Assembly: GCA_002320815.1 (NCBI GenBank)
Contig: DCLA01000123.1
Location: forward strand, 21,960-85,959
DNA: 64,000 nucleotides
Direction: 5' to 3'
Origin: Myxococcales bacterium UBA1660
GTDB lineage: Bacteria > Myxococcota_A > Polyangia > Polyangiales > Houyiibacteriaceae
The notes under the pieces are model-generated. The model was not told the origin of the DNA. It saw only the letters and a list, made by a program, of their open reading frames with translations, and ran no database searches. Made by a program: the position numbers and the translations under genes. This document shows, in pieces, positions 41,902 through 50,294 of the stretch (position 1 is its first letter; the number at the start of each line of letters is the position of its first letter).

Positions 41902-44179
41902 CGTCGTCGCGTCCCAAGGGGACCTCTTCCGACGAGGCGTCGGAGAGGGTCTGTCGCTCGACCTCGTCGAAGAGCACCGGCTCGCCCTCGAAGCTCCGCG
42001 CGCTGTGCACGAGCAGGGTGGTGGGGAGCCGCTCGAGCATCTCGGTCATCCGCTCGTGGAAGACGACCTCCATGCCCTCGTCGGGCAGGCGGAAGCCCAG
42101 GATCGCCAACGAGGCCCCGCCGCTCTGCTCGGCCATGATGTCCGCGATGGCCCGCCCCTCGCGGCGGATCACCCGGGGCTCGGCGTCGAGGCGGGCGGTC
42201 TCCAGGAGGAGCTGGAGGTTCCGGCGCGCCTGCGCCTCCTCCGACTCTTCGTTGACCACGGTCATCACCTTCACGTCGGCGCTCCGCCAGGTGCGGTCGG
42301 CCTTGAGCAAGAAGGCGAGCAGGAGCATGAGCCCGCCGTTGCCCTCGAGCCCGCCCCACCACACGTGGATGCTCTCCGCGCGCTCGACGGGGCCCTCGTC
42401 GGTGTTGCGCACCAGGAGGAGCGAGCGGTCCAGGTGGGCCAGGTCGCGGCACATGCCGAGGTAGGCCTCGAGGCGATCGGACTTGCTGGGCCAGCCGGCC
42501 ATCACCGAGTTGGCTTCGAAGCTCCCGACGCCGTAGCTCTGGGCGATCTGGGTCGCGCCGGCGAAGACGTCGGGGACGATGTCCACGCGGTAGAAGACGT
42601 TGGGGTACTGGGTCTGCATCAGCGGGTCGAAGACCTCCAGCAGCTCCTTGCGCTCGGGCGCGTGGTCGGCGACGTCGCCGGTGAGCAGGTGGAAGTAGGT
42701 GACGATGCCGCGGTCCTGCACGATGGCGTCGCCCAGGCGGAGCAGGTGCGGCCGCTTGTCCGGATCGCCGCCGAAGATGATCAGGTTCGGCCGCCAGTTC
42801 ATCGGGTGCCAGGCCGAGCGACGGAGGCGCTGCAGCGCATAGCGGACGATGGCCGACCAGATGCCGTGCCGGGCGTCGCCGTAAGTGGTCTCCAGGTCCC
42901 GGCGCTCGGTGATGAACCAGAAGAGCCCACAGACGACGATGGCCCCCACCATCGCGCCCAGGTTGATGATGCTCATCACGTAGAAGCACGCGGCGGCGCC
43001 CCCGAGGCTGATGATGAAGTGCACCACGAAGGTCGGGCGGAACGAGGGGTTGCCCGACCACTTCTGGAGGCCACAGGCCAGGTTGGTGAACCCGTAGGTC
43101 GCCAGGAAGAACATGGTCAGCACCGGCGCGATCGCGTCGAGGCTGCCGAGGAAGATGCCCGCCTGGGCCAATGCGAAGGTGAGCAGGGTGCCGTTGCGCG
43201 GCTCGTTCGCCGGGCCCACGCCCCGGGCGAAGAGCCGCGGCGCCAGGGAGTCCATGGCCAGGGCCTGCAGGGTCCGCGGCGCGGTGAGGATCGAGCCCAG
43301 CGCGCTGGAGAGGGTCGCGCCGAAGACGCCGGCGTAGATCAGCGAGGACCATCGCGCGATGGACCAGACCGCTTCGCTGTCCGAGACGAGGCGCTCGTTG
43401 CCGTAGTTGAGGCTCAGCCAGACCGGGAAGGCCATGTAGACCAGGAAGCCCACGAAGATCGCCCAGAGGGTGCCCTTGGGGATGGCGGTCTTGGAGTCTT
43501 CGAGATCGCCCGACATGGACACGCCGGCCATGATCCCGGTGACCGCGGGGAAGAAGACCGCGAAGACCTCGCCGAAGGCCGGGCCCTCGGGGTTGAACCA
43601 CTCGGGAGCGTGGTAGAACTCTTCGCTCGTACCGCCGAAGAAGGACACCAGCGACACGGCGATCGCCGCCATGACGATGTACTGGGTCTTGATGGCCAGG
43701 TCGGCGCTCTTCAGGGAGATCCCGGTCAGCAGGATGTTCACCCCGGTGCTGATCCAGGGCGCCGTCCACGCGGCGCTCGCCGGCAGCAGCGGCATCAGCG
43801 CGTGCGTGAAGCCCACGATGTAGAAGGTGACGCTGAGCGCCTGGGCGAAGAAGAGCGGGATGCCGATCGCCGCGCCCGCCGGAGCGCCCAGGGACCGGCT
43901 GATCATGAAGTAGGCGCCGCCCGCGCCGACGGTGCGGTTGGTGGCGATGCTGGCCACGCTCAGCCCGGTGGCAAACGAGATGACGTGCGCCACCGCGACG
44001 ATGATCAGCGTGCCGCCGAGCCCCGCCTGCCCGGTGACCTTGGGCAGGAGCAGGTACATGACGACCCCGAGGATCGTCAGGATGCTGGGCGTGAAGACTC
44101 CGGCGAAGGTGCCGAAGCCTGCGCCCCCCGGCTGGGGCGGTCGCGCTTCCGGGGCGGCAGCTTGGCCGTCGGCGGTCAT
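41894..44179 (-). CDS. SLC12-type cation-chloride cotransporter / APC superfamily permease
   Basis: A 761-residue integral membrane protein. About twelve hydrophobic segments span residues ~20-430, starting GTFAGVFTPSILTILGVVMYL with the unwound helix-1 motif seen in APC-superfamily transporters. The remaining ~330 residues form a cytoplasmic domain (NLIIFGGDPDKRPHLL, VGSFEANSVMAGWPSKSD, HVWWGGLEGNGGLMLLLAFL) typical of the C-terminal regulatory domain of SLC12/NKCC-like proteins. It probably moves cations with chloride or amino acids; the ions cannot be told. ATG 44179 begins a Pro-rich N-terminal tail. Located upstream of the MBL gene with an overlap. Confidence 0.9.
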   Translation of the reverse strand: MTADGQAAAPEARPPQPGGAGFGTFAGVFTPSILTILGVVMYLLLPKVTGQAGLGGTLIIVAVAHVISFATGLSVASIATNRTVGAGGAYFMISRSLGAPAGAAIGIPLFFAQALSVTFYIVGFTHALMPLLPASAAWTAPWISTGVNILLTGISLKSADLAIKTQYIVMAAIAVSLVSFFGGTSEEFYHAPEWFNPEGPAFGEVFAVFFPAVTGIMAGVSMSGDLEDSKTAIPKGTLWAIFVGFLVYMAFPVWLSLNYGNERLVSDSEAVWSIARWSSLIYAGVFGATLSSALGSILTAPRTLQALAMDSLAPRLFARGVGPANEPRNGTLLTFALAQAGIFLGSLDAIAPVLTMFFLATYGFTNLACGLQKWSGNPSFRPTFVVHFIISLGGAAACFYVMSIINLGAMVGAIVVCGLFWFITERRDLETTYGDARHGIWSAIVRYALQRLRRSAWHPMNWRPNLIIFGGDPDKRPHLLRLGDAIVQDRGIVTYFHLLTGDVADHAPERKELLEVFDPLMQTQYPNVFYRVDIVPDVFAGATQIAQSYGVGSFEANSVMAGWPSKSDRLEAYLGMCRDLAHLDRSLLLVRNTDEGPVERAESIHVWWGGLEGNGGLMLLLAFLLKADRTWRSADVKVMTVVNEESEEAQARRNLQLLLETARLDAEPRVIRREGRAIADIMAEQSGGASLAILGFRLPDEGMEVVFHERMTEMLERLPTTLLVHSARSFEGEPVLFDEVERQTLSDASSEEVPLGRDDGV

Positions 44180-44344
44180 GAGCGCGGGAGGTTCCCACGA
44201 TTGGGGCAGGGGACGCAAAGCGACCGCATCGGAGGACCCCAGGCGCTCGTGGGGCCGGCCACGGGCCGCGAACGAAGCTCATCAACCCTTGACGTGGCGG
44301 GCTCGTGCATCATCAACTCGTGGAAAGAAGGAGTTAGCGACTCG

Positions 44345-44761
44345 ATGAGCGACATCATTCTCGGCCCCGACGTCTACGTGAACGCCTCGGTGGCGCTGGG
44401 CTCTCCGCCCGAGCATGTGGTGCGGCGGGTGCTGAAGCCCGGGAAGAAGACCAAGACGACCGAGTGGATCCTCGCCCGAGTCGAGGCGATGCTGAACAAC
44501 GTCGAAGCCTTCAAGAAGGAGGCGGTCGACCAGCAGATGAGCACCATCCGGCAGTTCGTGGACATCGTCGAGAAGGACGACCATCCCTCGGACGAGTGGA
44601 AGGAAGGGCTCGTCGCGGCGGCCAAGGCCGCCGGCGTGAAGCGCGTGATCACCGACCACCCCGACTTCGCCGACAAGGACGAGATCGACGGGATCGAGCT
44701 GATCAGCAGCGACGCCTGGCTCGTCGAGCAGACGACGCCGCCGCCGCCCCCCGGAGCCTGA
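44345..44761 (+). CDS. PIN-like domain protein without a recognised antitoxin
   Basis: A 138-residue protein with the outline of a PIN domain: an N-terminal acidic residue in the strand LGPDVYVNASVALGSPP, a helical middle, and a late strand with acidic residues VITDHPDFADKDE and SSDAWL. Canonical PIN RNases start with hhDhNhhh and carry three or four acidic residues; the first Asp is here (PDVYVNAS) but the remaining active site is not fully convincing. The C-terminus is Pro-rich. No antitoxin-sized gene is adjacent, so a toxin-antitoxin role is not supported. GAAGGAG precedes the ATG by ten bases. Confidence 0.62.
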   Translation: MSDIILGPDVYVNASVALGSPPEHVVRRVLKPGKKTKTTEWILARVEAMLNNVEAFKKEAVDQQMSTIRQFVDIVEKDDHPSDEWKEGLVAAAKAAGVKRVITDHPDFADKDEIDGIELISSDAWLVEQTTPPPPPGA

Positions 44762-44782
44762 TCCGGCTTGCTCCAGCATGCG

Positions 44783-45820
44783 ATGAGTGGGTTCGCGGCG
44801 TCGGTCGACGTCGCGTTCCATCGTGCCGTCCTCAACCGGCCGACGACGCGATCCGTCGAGAGCGACCTCGGACCTCGGGACCGCATCGCGGCGCTACGGC
44901 TCCTCGAGCGGGAGCTGCGGGTCGATCGGCAGCTCGCCGATCCCGAGGGGTTCTTCCCGGCGGTCCCGGAGATCGAGCCGCGGCGGACGCAGGTCCGATC
45001 GCCGCGCGGCTCGGTGGCCGAGGACTGGCGCTGGCCTTCGCGCTCGCCGCTGCGCTTCGCCGACGTCGAGCCGCGCTGGGCGGGTCACGCGCGGAACCTC
45101 CAGGGCCACGCGCGCTTCGTGACCGTCCCCGGGGCCTCGCGCCAGCGACCCGCGGTGATCCTGCTCCACGGCTACCTCGCCGGGAACCCCGCGTTCGAGG
45201 CGCGGGTGTGGCCCACGCGCTGGTTCCTGCGCCGCGGCTTCGACGTGGTCTTCCCCGCGCTGCCCTTCCACGGAGCGCGCCGACGCGACACGCGGCCGCC
45301 GCCGTTCCCTTCGGCGGACCCGCGCTTCACCATCGAGGGCTTCCGCCAGGCGATGACCGACCTGCGGGTCCTGGCGCGGCACCTTCGCCGTCGCGGGGCA
45401 CCCGCGGTGGGCGTCATGGGCATGAGCCTCGGGGGGTACACCAGCGCGCTCATGGCCACCGTCGAGCCCCTGGACTTCGTGGTGCCCTTCATCCCGCTGG
45501 CCTCCATCGCCGACTTCGCCAAGGAAGGCGGCCGCTTCACCGGCAGCGAGGCCGAGCGCGCCGTCCAGCACGAGCTCTTCGAGCGAGTGCACGCCGTGGT
45601 GAGCCCGCTGGCTCGTCCGGTCCAGGTGGACCCCGGCGCGCGCCTCGTCGTCGGCGCGCGGCGGGATCGGATCACGCCGCTGGGTCACGCCGAGAGGATC
45701 GCCGAGCACTTCGACGCGCCCCTCTCGGTCTTCGACGGCGCGCACCTGCTGCAGGTCGGGCGCGAGCGGGGCTTCCGCGAGGTGGCTCGCATGCTGGGCC
45801 GCCTGGGTCTGCTCCGCTAG
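44783..45820 (+). CDS. Alpha/beta hydrolase
   Basis: A 345-residue protein with an alpha/beta-hydrolase core: the oxyanion-region strand AVILLHGYLAGNP, the nucleophile elbow GMSLGG and a late catalytic Asp/His region (LVVGARRDRITP, FDGAHLLQVG). A ~90-residue basic N-terminal extension precedes it. There is no signal peptide. ATG 44783 gives the first in-frame ATG after the previous gene, only 21 bases downstream; translation from a TTG at 44768 is possible. The substrate is not predictable. The HEAT-repeat lipoprotein follows 10 bases later. Confidence 0.85.
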   Translation: MSGFAASVDVAFHRAVLNRPTTRSVESDLGPRDRIAALRLLERELRVDRQLADPEGFFPAVPEIEPRRTQVRSPRGSVAEDWRWPSRSPLRFADVEPRWAGHARNLQGHARFVTVPGASRQRPAVILLHGYLAGNPAFEARVWPTRWFLRRGFDVVFPALPFHGARRRDTRPPPFPSADPRFTIEGFRQAMTDLRVLARHLRRRGAPAVGVMGMSLGGYTSALMATVEPLDFVVPFIPLASIADFAKEGGRFTGSEAERAVQHELFERVHAVVSPLARPVQVDPGARLVVGARRDRITPLGHAERIAEHFDAPLSVFDGAHLLQVGRERGFREVARMLGRLGLLR

Positions 45821-45823
45821 AGT
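45818..45823 (+). promoter_or_regulatory. -10-like box of the HEAT lipoprotein gene
   Basis: TAGAGT overlaps the stop codon of the hydrolase and lies seven bases before ATG 45831. It could give a separate leaderless transcript. Confidence 0.4.
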
Positions 45824-45830
45824 CGCCCCC

Positions 45831-47147
45831 ATGCCGCGGATCTCGCTCTGGTGCGTCTGCCTGGTGTCGTCCCTCGCGGCCTGCGGGGGACCGCGCGCGA
45901 AGGTGTCGAGCGCCGTCGAGGCGCGGGACATGGAGAGCGCGCTCGCGGCCTATGAGCGCCTGGAGGAGGTCGACGGAACCGACGTCGAGCTGCTCGGGGC
46001 CATCGGCGGGCTGCATCTGGAGCTCGCCGCCCTCGACGAGGACACGCGCGTCCAGCAGGCCGCCGTGAGCCAGCTGGCCCTGGGCGGCACCGCGGCCACC
46101 GAGCATCTCGAGCGCCTCTCGCGGGCCGAGGCCGCGACGCCGGTGGTGCGCGCGCGGGCGCTCCAGGCCCTCGCGCGCCGGGGCGACGGGCAGGCCCGGG
46201 CCCTGCTCTTCGGGATGGCCGACGACGAGGATCCCGAGGTGATGGCCTTGGCGCTCTCCGCCGCGGATCCCGAGGACGACCTCGGCCGGCTGCTGGCGGC
46301 GCTGGAGCATCCCCAGGGCGCGGTGCGGCGCGAGGCCGTGCTGCGGCTCGGCGAGAGCTCGCCGGGACGCGACGCGCTGCTGACCATGGCGCGCCTGGCC
46401 CGGGTCGATCCCGAGCCCGCCGTGCGGGGGGCCGCGGTGCGCGCCCTGGGCGGCGCGGGGGACGCGGCCTGGGAGCCCGTCCGCGAGCGCCTCTCCGATC
46501 CGGAGTCCAGCGTGCGCTTGGCGGCCATTCGCTCGCTGGTCCGCATCGACCGCGCCCGCGCGACGAGCGCGCTGGCCTCGCTCCTCGGCGGCCCGCCGAG
46601 CCCGGCGGCGCTCGAGGCGGCGCGGGTCCTCGCGATGGGCGAGGGCGAGGAGGGCGCCGCGGGGACCGACGCCATGAGCGCGCGGGCCTACCTGCACGCG
46701 GCCATCCTCCAGGCCGGCTCGACGCTGCGCTCCCAGGCGGCCGTGGCGTTGGTGTCGCTGCCGCCCGACGACTCCACCGACGCCGCGCTCCGGCAGGCCC
46801 TGGCCGACGAAGGCGACCGCACCGTGCGGCTCGGCTTGGCGCGGGCCCTGCTGCAGCACCCCGGCGCCGGAGCACCGGCGCGCGACGCCCTCGGCGAGCT
46901 CGCCGAAGGCGACGACATGGCTGCCCTCCAAGCCACGCTGCTCCTGGCCCCCGACGCCGACGAAGCCGGCGCCCGCGCCGCCACCTTCCTCGACAGCCCC
47001 GACGCCGCGCTGCGCCGCGTCGCCGCGCGCGGCCTCGCGCGCGACGCCGGCCGCCCCGATCTCGCCCGCCGGGCCCTCCACGACGACGACCCCCTGGTGC
47101 GCATCCACGCCGCCGGCGGCCTCCTCGCCGCCGCCTCCGCCGCCTGA
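45831..47147 (+). CDS. HEAT-repeat lipoprotein
   Basis: A 438-residue lipoprotein. Signal LWCVCLVSSLAAC places lipidation at about Cys18. The remainder is HEAT/PBS-lyase-type helical repeats, e.g. HPQGAVRREAVLRLGE, DPEPAVRGAAVRALGGAG, DPESSVRLAAIRSLVRI and DSPDAALRRVAARGLAR, with the VRxxA core repeated at intervals of about 30 residues. It is likely a periplasmic or outer-membrane protein-protein scaffold. No catalytic motif. A 44-bp inverted repeat begins nine bases after its stop codon. Confidence 0.85.
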   Translation: MPRISLWCVCLVSSLAACGGPRAKVSSAVEARDMESALAAYERLEEVDGTDVELLGAIGGLHLELAALDEDTRVQQAAVSQLALGGTAATEHLERLSRAEAATPVVRARALQALARRGDGQARALLFGMADDEDPEVMALALSAADPEDDLGRLLAALEHPQGAVRREAVLRLGESSPGRDALLTMARLARVDPEPAVRGAAVRALGGAGDAAWEPVRERLSDPESSVRLAAIRSLVRIDRARATSALASLLGGPPSPAALEAARVLAMGEGEEGAAGTDAMSARAYLHAAILQAGSTLRSQAAVALVSLPPDDSTDAALRQALADEGDRTVRLGLARALLQHPGAGAPARDALGELAEGDDMAALQATLLLAPDADEAGARAATFLDSPDAALRRVAARGLARDAGRPDLARRALHDDDPLVRIHAAGGLLAAASAA

Positions 47148-47155
47148 CCCCCCGA

Positions 47156-47199
47156 CTTGCAGAAGGGGCGCGCACACTGGCACATCGGGGACGCTCCTT
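47156..47199 (+). repeat. 44-bp inverted repeat, left copy
   Basis: The 44 bases CTTGCAGAAGGGGCGCGCAC... recur in inverted orientation at 48395-48438 with a single mismatch at base 25. The repeat begins just after the HEAT gene stop and faces the mate across rlmN. No target-site duplication is seen outside the two copies. Confidence 0.9.
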
Positions 47200-47231
47200 G
47201 GTCGCCGCCTGGCACCCCCGGCCGCGCCCGC

Positions 47232-47237
47232 TACCCT
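47232..47237 (+). promoter_or_regulatory. -10-like box of rlmN
   Basis: TACCCT, nine bases before ATG 47247, lies inside the segment framed by the inverted repeats, so rlmN may carry its own promoter there. Confidence 0.45.
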
Positions 47238-47246
47238 GGGCGCACC

Positions 47247-48326
47247 ATGTCGTCCCCCCTCGCCATTCACGGGCTGACCTGGGCCGAGCTGAATCGCGAG
47301 GCCCGCGAACGATTGCCCAAGGGCTTCGGTCGCGCGCGCGAGGTGTACAAGCAGGTCACCGAGGAAGCGCGCTATGCGCCCGAAGAGCTCAACCTCGCCG
47401 ATCGCTGGGCGGCCGCCTGGCGCGAGGAGTTCGTCCTCGATCTGCCCGAGGTCGTCCGCACCATCAGCGAAGAGGGCGAGACGGGCACCACCGCCAAGGC
47501 CGTGCTGAAGCTCCACGACGGCTGGGAGGTCGAGTGTGTGCTCATCCCCATGGGTCGCGGCCGGAGCACCCTCTGCGTCTCCAGCCAGGTGGGCTGCAAG
47601 ATGGGCTGCACCTTCTGCGAGACGGCCAAGATGGGGCTCATCCGGCACCTCAGCGCGGCCGAGATCGTCGCGCAGATCCTGGTCGCCCGCCACGTGCTCG
47701 GTTGGTCGGTACGCAACGTCGTGTTCATGGGCATGGGCGAGGCCCTCGACAACGCGGACTCGCTCTTCCAGGCGATCCGCGTGCTCAACGACCCGGCGGG
47801 CATGGCCATGGGGCAGGAGCGCATGACCATCTGCACCGTGGGTCGCGTCGACGGCATCGCGCGCCTCGCCGACGAGGGGCTCAAGCGCATCAACCTCAGC
47901 GTGAGCCTCAACGCCGCCGACGACCCCACCCGGGACCGGCTGATGCCGGTGAACCGCAAGTACGATCTCGAGGAGCTCCAGGCGGCCCTCGCGGCCTATC
48001 GGCCCCGGCGCAACTTCACCCTCGGTGTGAACTACTGCCTCATGCCGGAGCTCAACGACTCCCGGGAAGCGGCCGCGGCCATCGCCGCCTTCTGTGCGCC
48101 CATCGAGCGCGTGCTGGTCAACGTGATCCCCTACAACCCGGGCTCCGACCCGCTGACCCGCGCCCCCAGCGACGACGAGATCGACACCTTCATCGGGTGG
48201 CTCCGGGACGAGGGGCTCCCGGTGCGCAAGCGCGTGACCAAGGGTCGCAGCGTGATGGCCGCGTGCGGACAGCTCGGGAACCCCGAGGCCCGCGAGAAGC
48301 GCCGCCGCCTGCGCGTCACCCGCTGA
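47247..48326 (+). CDS. rlmN: Dual-specificity RNA adenosine methyltransferase RlmN
   Basis: A 359-residue radical-SAM methyltransferase that makes C2-methyladenosine at 23S rRNA A2503 and often tRNA A37. The CxxxCxxC iron-sulfur motif is CKMGCTFC (Cys117, 121, 124), followed by MGMGEALDN and SLNAADDPTRDRLMPVN. The C-terminal methyl-carrying Cys is in ACGQLG (Cys340), as in RlmN proteins. Overall length matches the family. ATG 47247 starts a usual N-terminus. The gene lies between two inverted copies of a 44-bp repeat about 50 and 70 bases from its ends, which is not typical of rlmN loci. Confidence 0.95.
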   Translation: MSSPLAIHGLTWAELNREARERLPKGFGRAREVYKQVTEEARYAPEELNLADRWAAAWREEFVLDLPEVVRTISEEGETGTTAKAVLKLHDGWEVECVLIPMGRGRSTLCVSSQVGCKMGCTFCETAKMGLIRHLSAAEIVAQILVARHVLGWSVRNVVFMGMGEALDNADSLFQAIRVLNDPAGMAMGQERMTICTVGRVDGIARLADEGLKRINLSVSLNAADDPTRDRLMPVNRKYDLEELQAALAAYRPRRNFTLGVNYCLMPELNDSREAAAAIAAFCAPIERVLVNVIPYNPGSDPLTRAPSDDEIDTFIGWLRDEGLPVRKRVTKGRSVMAACGQLGNPEAREKRRRLRVTR

Positions 48327-48394
48327 GTCGGCGGCAGGCGATGGGACCCCGGAGCATGCGAGCCACGGGGGCTCGGCGGCGGGCGAGCGGGGCG

Positions 48395-48438
48395 AAGGAG
48401 CGTCCCCGATGTGACAGTGTGCGCGCCCCTTCTGCAAG
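48395..48438 (-). repeat. 44-bp inverted repeat, right copy
   Basis: Reverse complement of the left copy at 47156-47199 with one mismatch. Together they frame a 1,283-bp segment that contains only rlmN. It lies between rlmN and the dienelactone-hydrolase gene. Confidence 0.9.
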
Positions 48439-48514
48439 GCCGGGGTGCGCAGGGTCCGCGGCGGGGTCGGGAGGAGACGTTACGGTGGCACCTGCGGTGA
48501 CGACGGTCAGGGCC

Positions 48515-49366
48515 ATGAACCGCCTGGTGCCCCTCTTCGGTCTCCTCCTCGCATGCGCTCCGGATCCGCGGCCGGCGCCCGATCCGCAGCCCGACCCGAT
48601 GGGGAGCGCCGGTGGCGAAGCCGACGCGCACTGGACCGGATCCCTCGACGAGGACTCGTTCGCCGCGCTCCACGAGCTGACCGGCGAGGCGGCGCCGCCG
48701 CTCCATGGCGAGACGATCGCGCTCGCGGGCGGCGAGGCCTACCTGAGCGTGCCCGAAGGCGCCGGGCCCCACCCCGGGGTGCTGGTGATCCACGAGTGGT
48801 GGGGCCTGAACGACCACATCCGCCACTGGGCCGATCGCCTCGCCGAGGCGGGCTACGCCGCGCTCGCGGTGGACCTCTACGACGGGCAGGTCGCCACCAC
48901 GCCCGACGAGGCCATGCCGCTGATGCAGGGGGTGGACGAGGAGGCCGCCCTGGCCATCCTCGAAGCCGGCCACGAGCTCCTGGCCAGCGACCCCCGGGTC
49001 CGCGCGCCGAAGCGCGGGGTGATCGGGTGGTGCTTCGGCGGCGGCATGAGCCTGAAGGCGGCGCAGCGCCTCGAAGGCCTGGACGCGGTGGTCATGTACT
49101 ACGGGCGCGTGGTGGAGGACCCCGCCGCGCTCCAGACCATCGACGCCCCGCTCCTGGGCATCTTCGCCAACCGGGACACCTCCATCACGCCCGAGAACGT
49201 GACCGCCTTCGACGCGGCGCTGACCGAGGCGGAGGTGATCCACTCGATCCACCGCTTCGACGCCGATCACGCCTTCGCCAACCCTTCGAGCGCTCGCTAC
49301 GACCACGAGAACGCCACCGAGGCCTGGGCCCTGGTGCAGGCATTCTTCGACGAACACCTGCGCTGA
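48515..49366 (+). CDS. Dienelactone hydrolase family lipoprotein
   Basis: A 283-residue lipoprotein (signal VPLFGLLLAC). It carries the DLH pattern: VLVIHEWWGLNDHI with the Glu that activates the nucleophile, GWCFGGG with Cys as nucleophile, and the His region FDADHAFANPSS. DLH enzymes hydrolyse dienelactones and other esters; an exported lipoprotein form suggests a broader esterase role at the surface. It follows the right inverted repeat and is convergent with the first thioesterase gene. Confidence 0.9.
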   Translation: MNRLVPLFGLLLACAPDPRPAPDPQPDPMGSAGGEADAHWTGSLDEDSFAALHELTGEAAPPLHGETIALAGGEAYLSVPEGAGPHPGVLVIHEWWGLNDHIRHWADRLAEAGYAALAVDLYDGQVATTPDEAMPLMQGVDEEAALAILEAGHELLASDPRVRAPKRGVIGWCFGGGMSLKAAQRLEGLDAVVMYYGRVVEDPAALQTIDAPLLGIFANRDTSITPENVTAFDAALTEAEVIHSIHRFDADHAFANPSSARYDHENATEAWALVQAFFDEHLR

Positions 49367-49380
49367 GCCGGCGCGGGCCG

Positions 49381-49809
49381 TCAGACGAGGAAGTGGCAGT
49401 GGGCCGAGGCCACGGGGCGGCTCGGGTCGTCCTGCCAGGCGATGGCCCGGACGTTGGCCACGCGCCGGCCGACCTTCACCAACGACGCGCTGGCGTAGGT
49501 GTCGCGATCCGACGCCGAGCGTAGGTACTCCACGGTGATGTTCACGATGCGCGGCAGGGTCTCGCCTCTGCCGGCATGGAGGAGCTCGAAGACCGCCGCC
49601 GACTCGAGGAGCGCGCCGAGGGTCCCGCCGTGCAGGGCCCGGTGGACGAAGTTCCCGATGAGCCGGTCGCCGTAGCGCATGGTGGCGAGGACGGCGCCGT
49701 CTTCGACGCCCATCTCGATCCCCATCCATTGGAGATAGGGGATGCGCTCCACCACCGGCTCCAGGTCCCCGGTGCGCCGGGCCTCGGCGATGGTCTCCAC
49801 CAGGGTCAC
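49381..49809 (-). CDS. PaaI-type hot-dog thioesterase (second of a pair)
   Basis: A 142-residue hot-dog thioesterase. The core HRALHGGTLGALLESAAV contains the HGG motif, and the strand pattern NITVEYLRS and ASASLVKVGRRVA is typical of PaaI/YbgC-like acyl-CoA thioesterases. The GTG start overlaps the stop of the preceding thioesterase as GTGA, so the two are translationally coupled paralogues, perhaps a heteromer. Thioester substrate not predictable. Confidence 0.85.
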   Translation of the reverse strand: MTLVETIAEARRTGDLEPVVERIPYLQWMGIEMGVEDGAVLATMRYGDRLIGNFVHRALHGGTLGALLESAAVFELLHAGRGETLPRIVNITVEYLRSASDRDTYASASLVKVGRRVANVRAIAWQDDPSRPVASAHCHFLV

Positions 49810-50294
49810 GAGCGGTCCTCGCTCGCCGGGTCCGAGGATCCTCGGAGGTGTTGTCCCAGGTCCCCGCCCTGATCCCGGAAGAGCATGAAGGTCGCGGTGA
49901 CCGCCGCGATGGGATCGGCGGCGTCGCCCTGGTGGGCGAGCCCGCGGGTGAAGGCGATCTTCTCGGTGATGCGGAAACACGTCGCTTCGCAGATCACGTC
50001 CCGGTCCGGCGCGGTGGGTCGCAGGTAGTCCATGCGCAGGTCGAGGGTCGCGATGCGCATCGGCTGGTGCAGCGCCACGAAGACCGACGCGCCACAGATG
50101 GCGTCCATCGACGCGCTCAAGGCGCCGCCGTGGAACGCGCGGAGCTCGGGGTTGCCGATCAGATGGTCAGCCCAGGGGAGCCGCGCGACGACCCGGTCGT
50201 CCTCGACGCGCTCCATCTGCAGACCCAGCGCCCGGTTGTGCGGGATGGCCTCGGCGAAGCGCTCCTGGAAACGGCGGACCCGCGCGTCGCTCAT
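49806..50294 (-). CDS. PaaI-type hot-dog thioesterase (first of a pair)
   Basis: A 162-residue hot-dog thioesterase. The central helix has FHGGALSASMDAICGAS, followed by TLDLRMDYLRPT and VICEATCFRITEKIAFTRG. It has more divergence from its neighbour than expected of a recent duplicate. Its ATG overlaps the stop of the parvulin gene (ATGA). Substrate unknown; cytoplasmic. Confidence 0.88.
   Translation of the reverse strand: MSDARVRRFQERFAEAIPHNRALGLQMERVEDDRVVARLPWADHLIGNPELRAFHGGALSASMDAICGASVFVALHQPMRIATLDLRMDYLRPTAPDRDVICEATCFRITEKIAFTRGLAHQGDAADPIAAVTATFMLFRDQGGDLGQHLRGSSDPASEDRS

Noticed and set aside
41621..44761. 1,046-residue plus-strand frame covering the transporter
   Set aside because: Antisense shadow with Asp/Gly/His-rich composition; only its last 138 residues, from ATG 44345, are a plausible gene.
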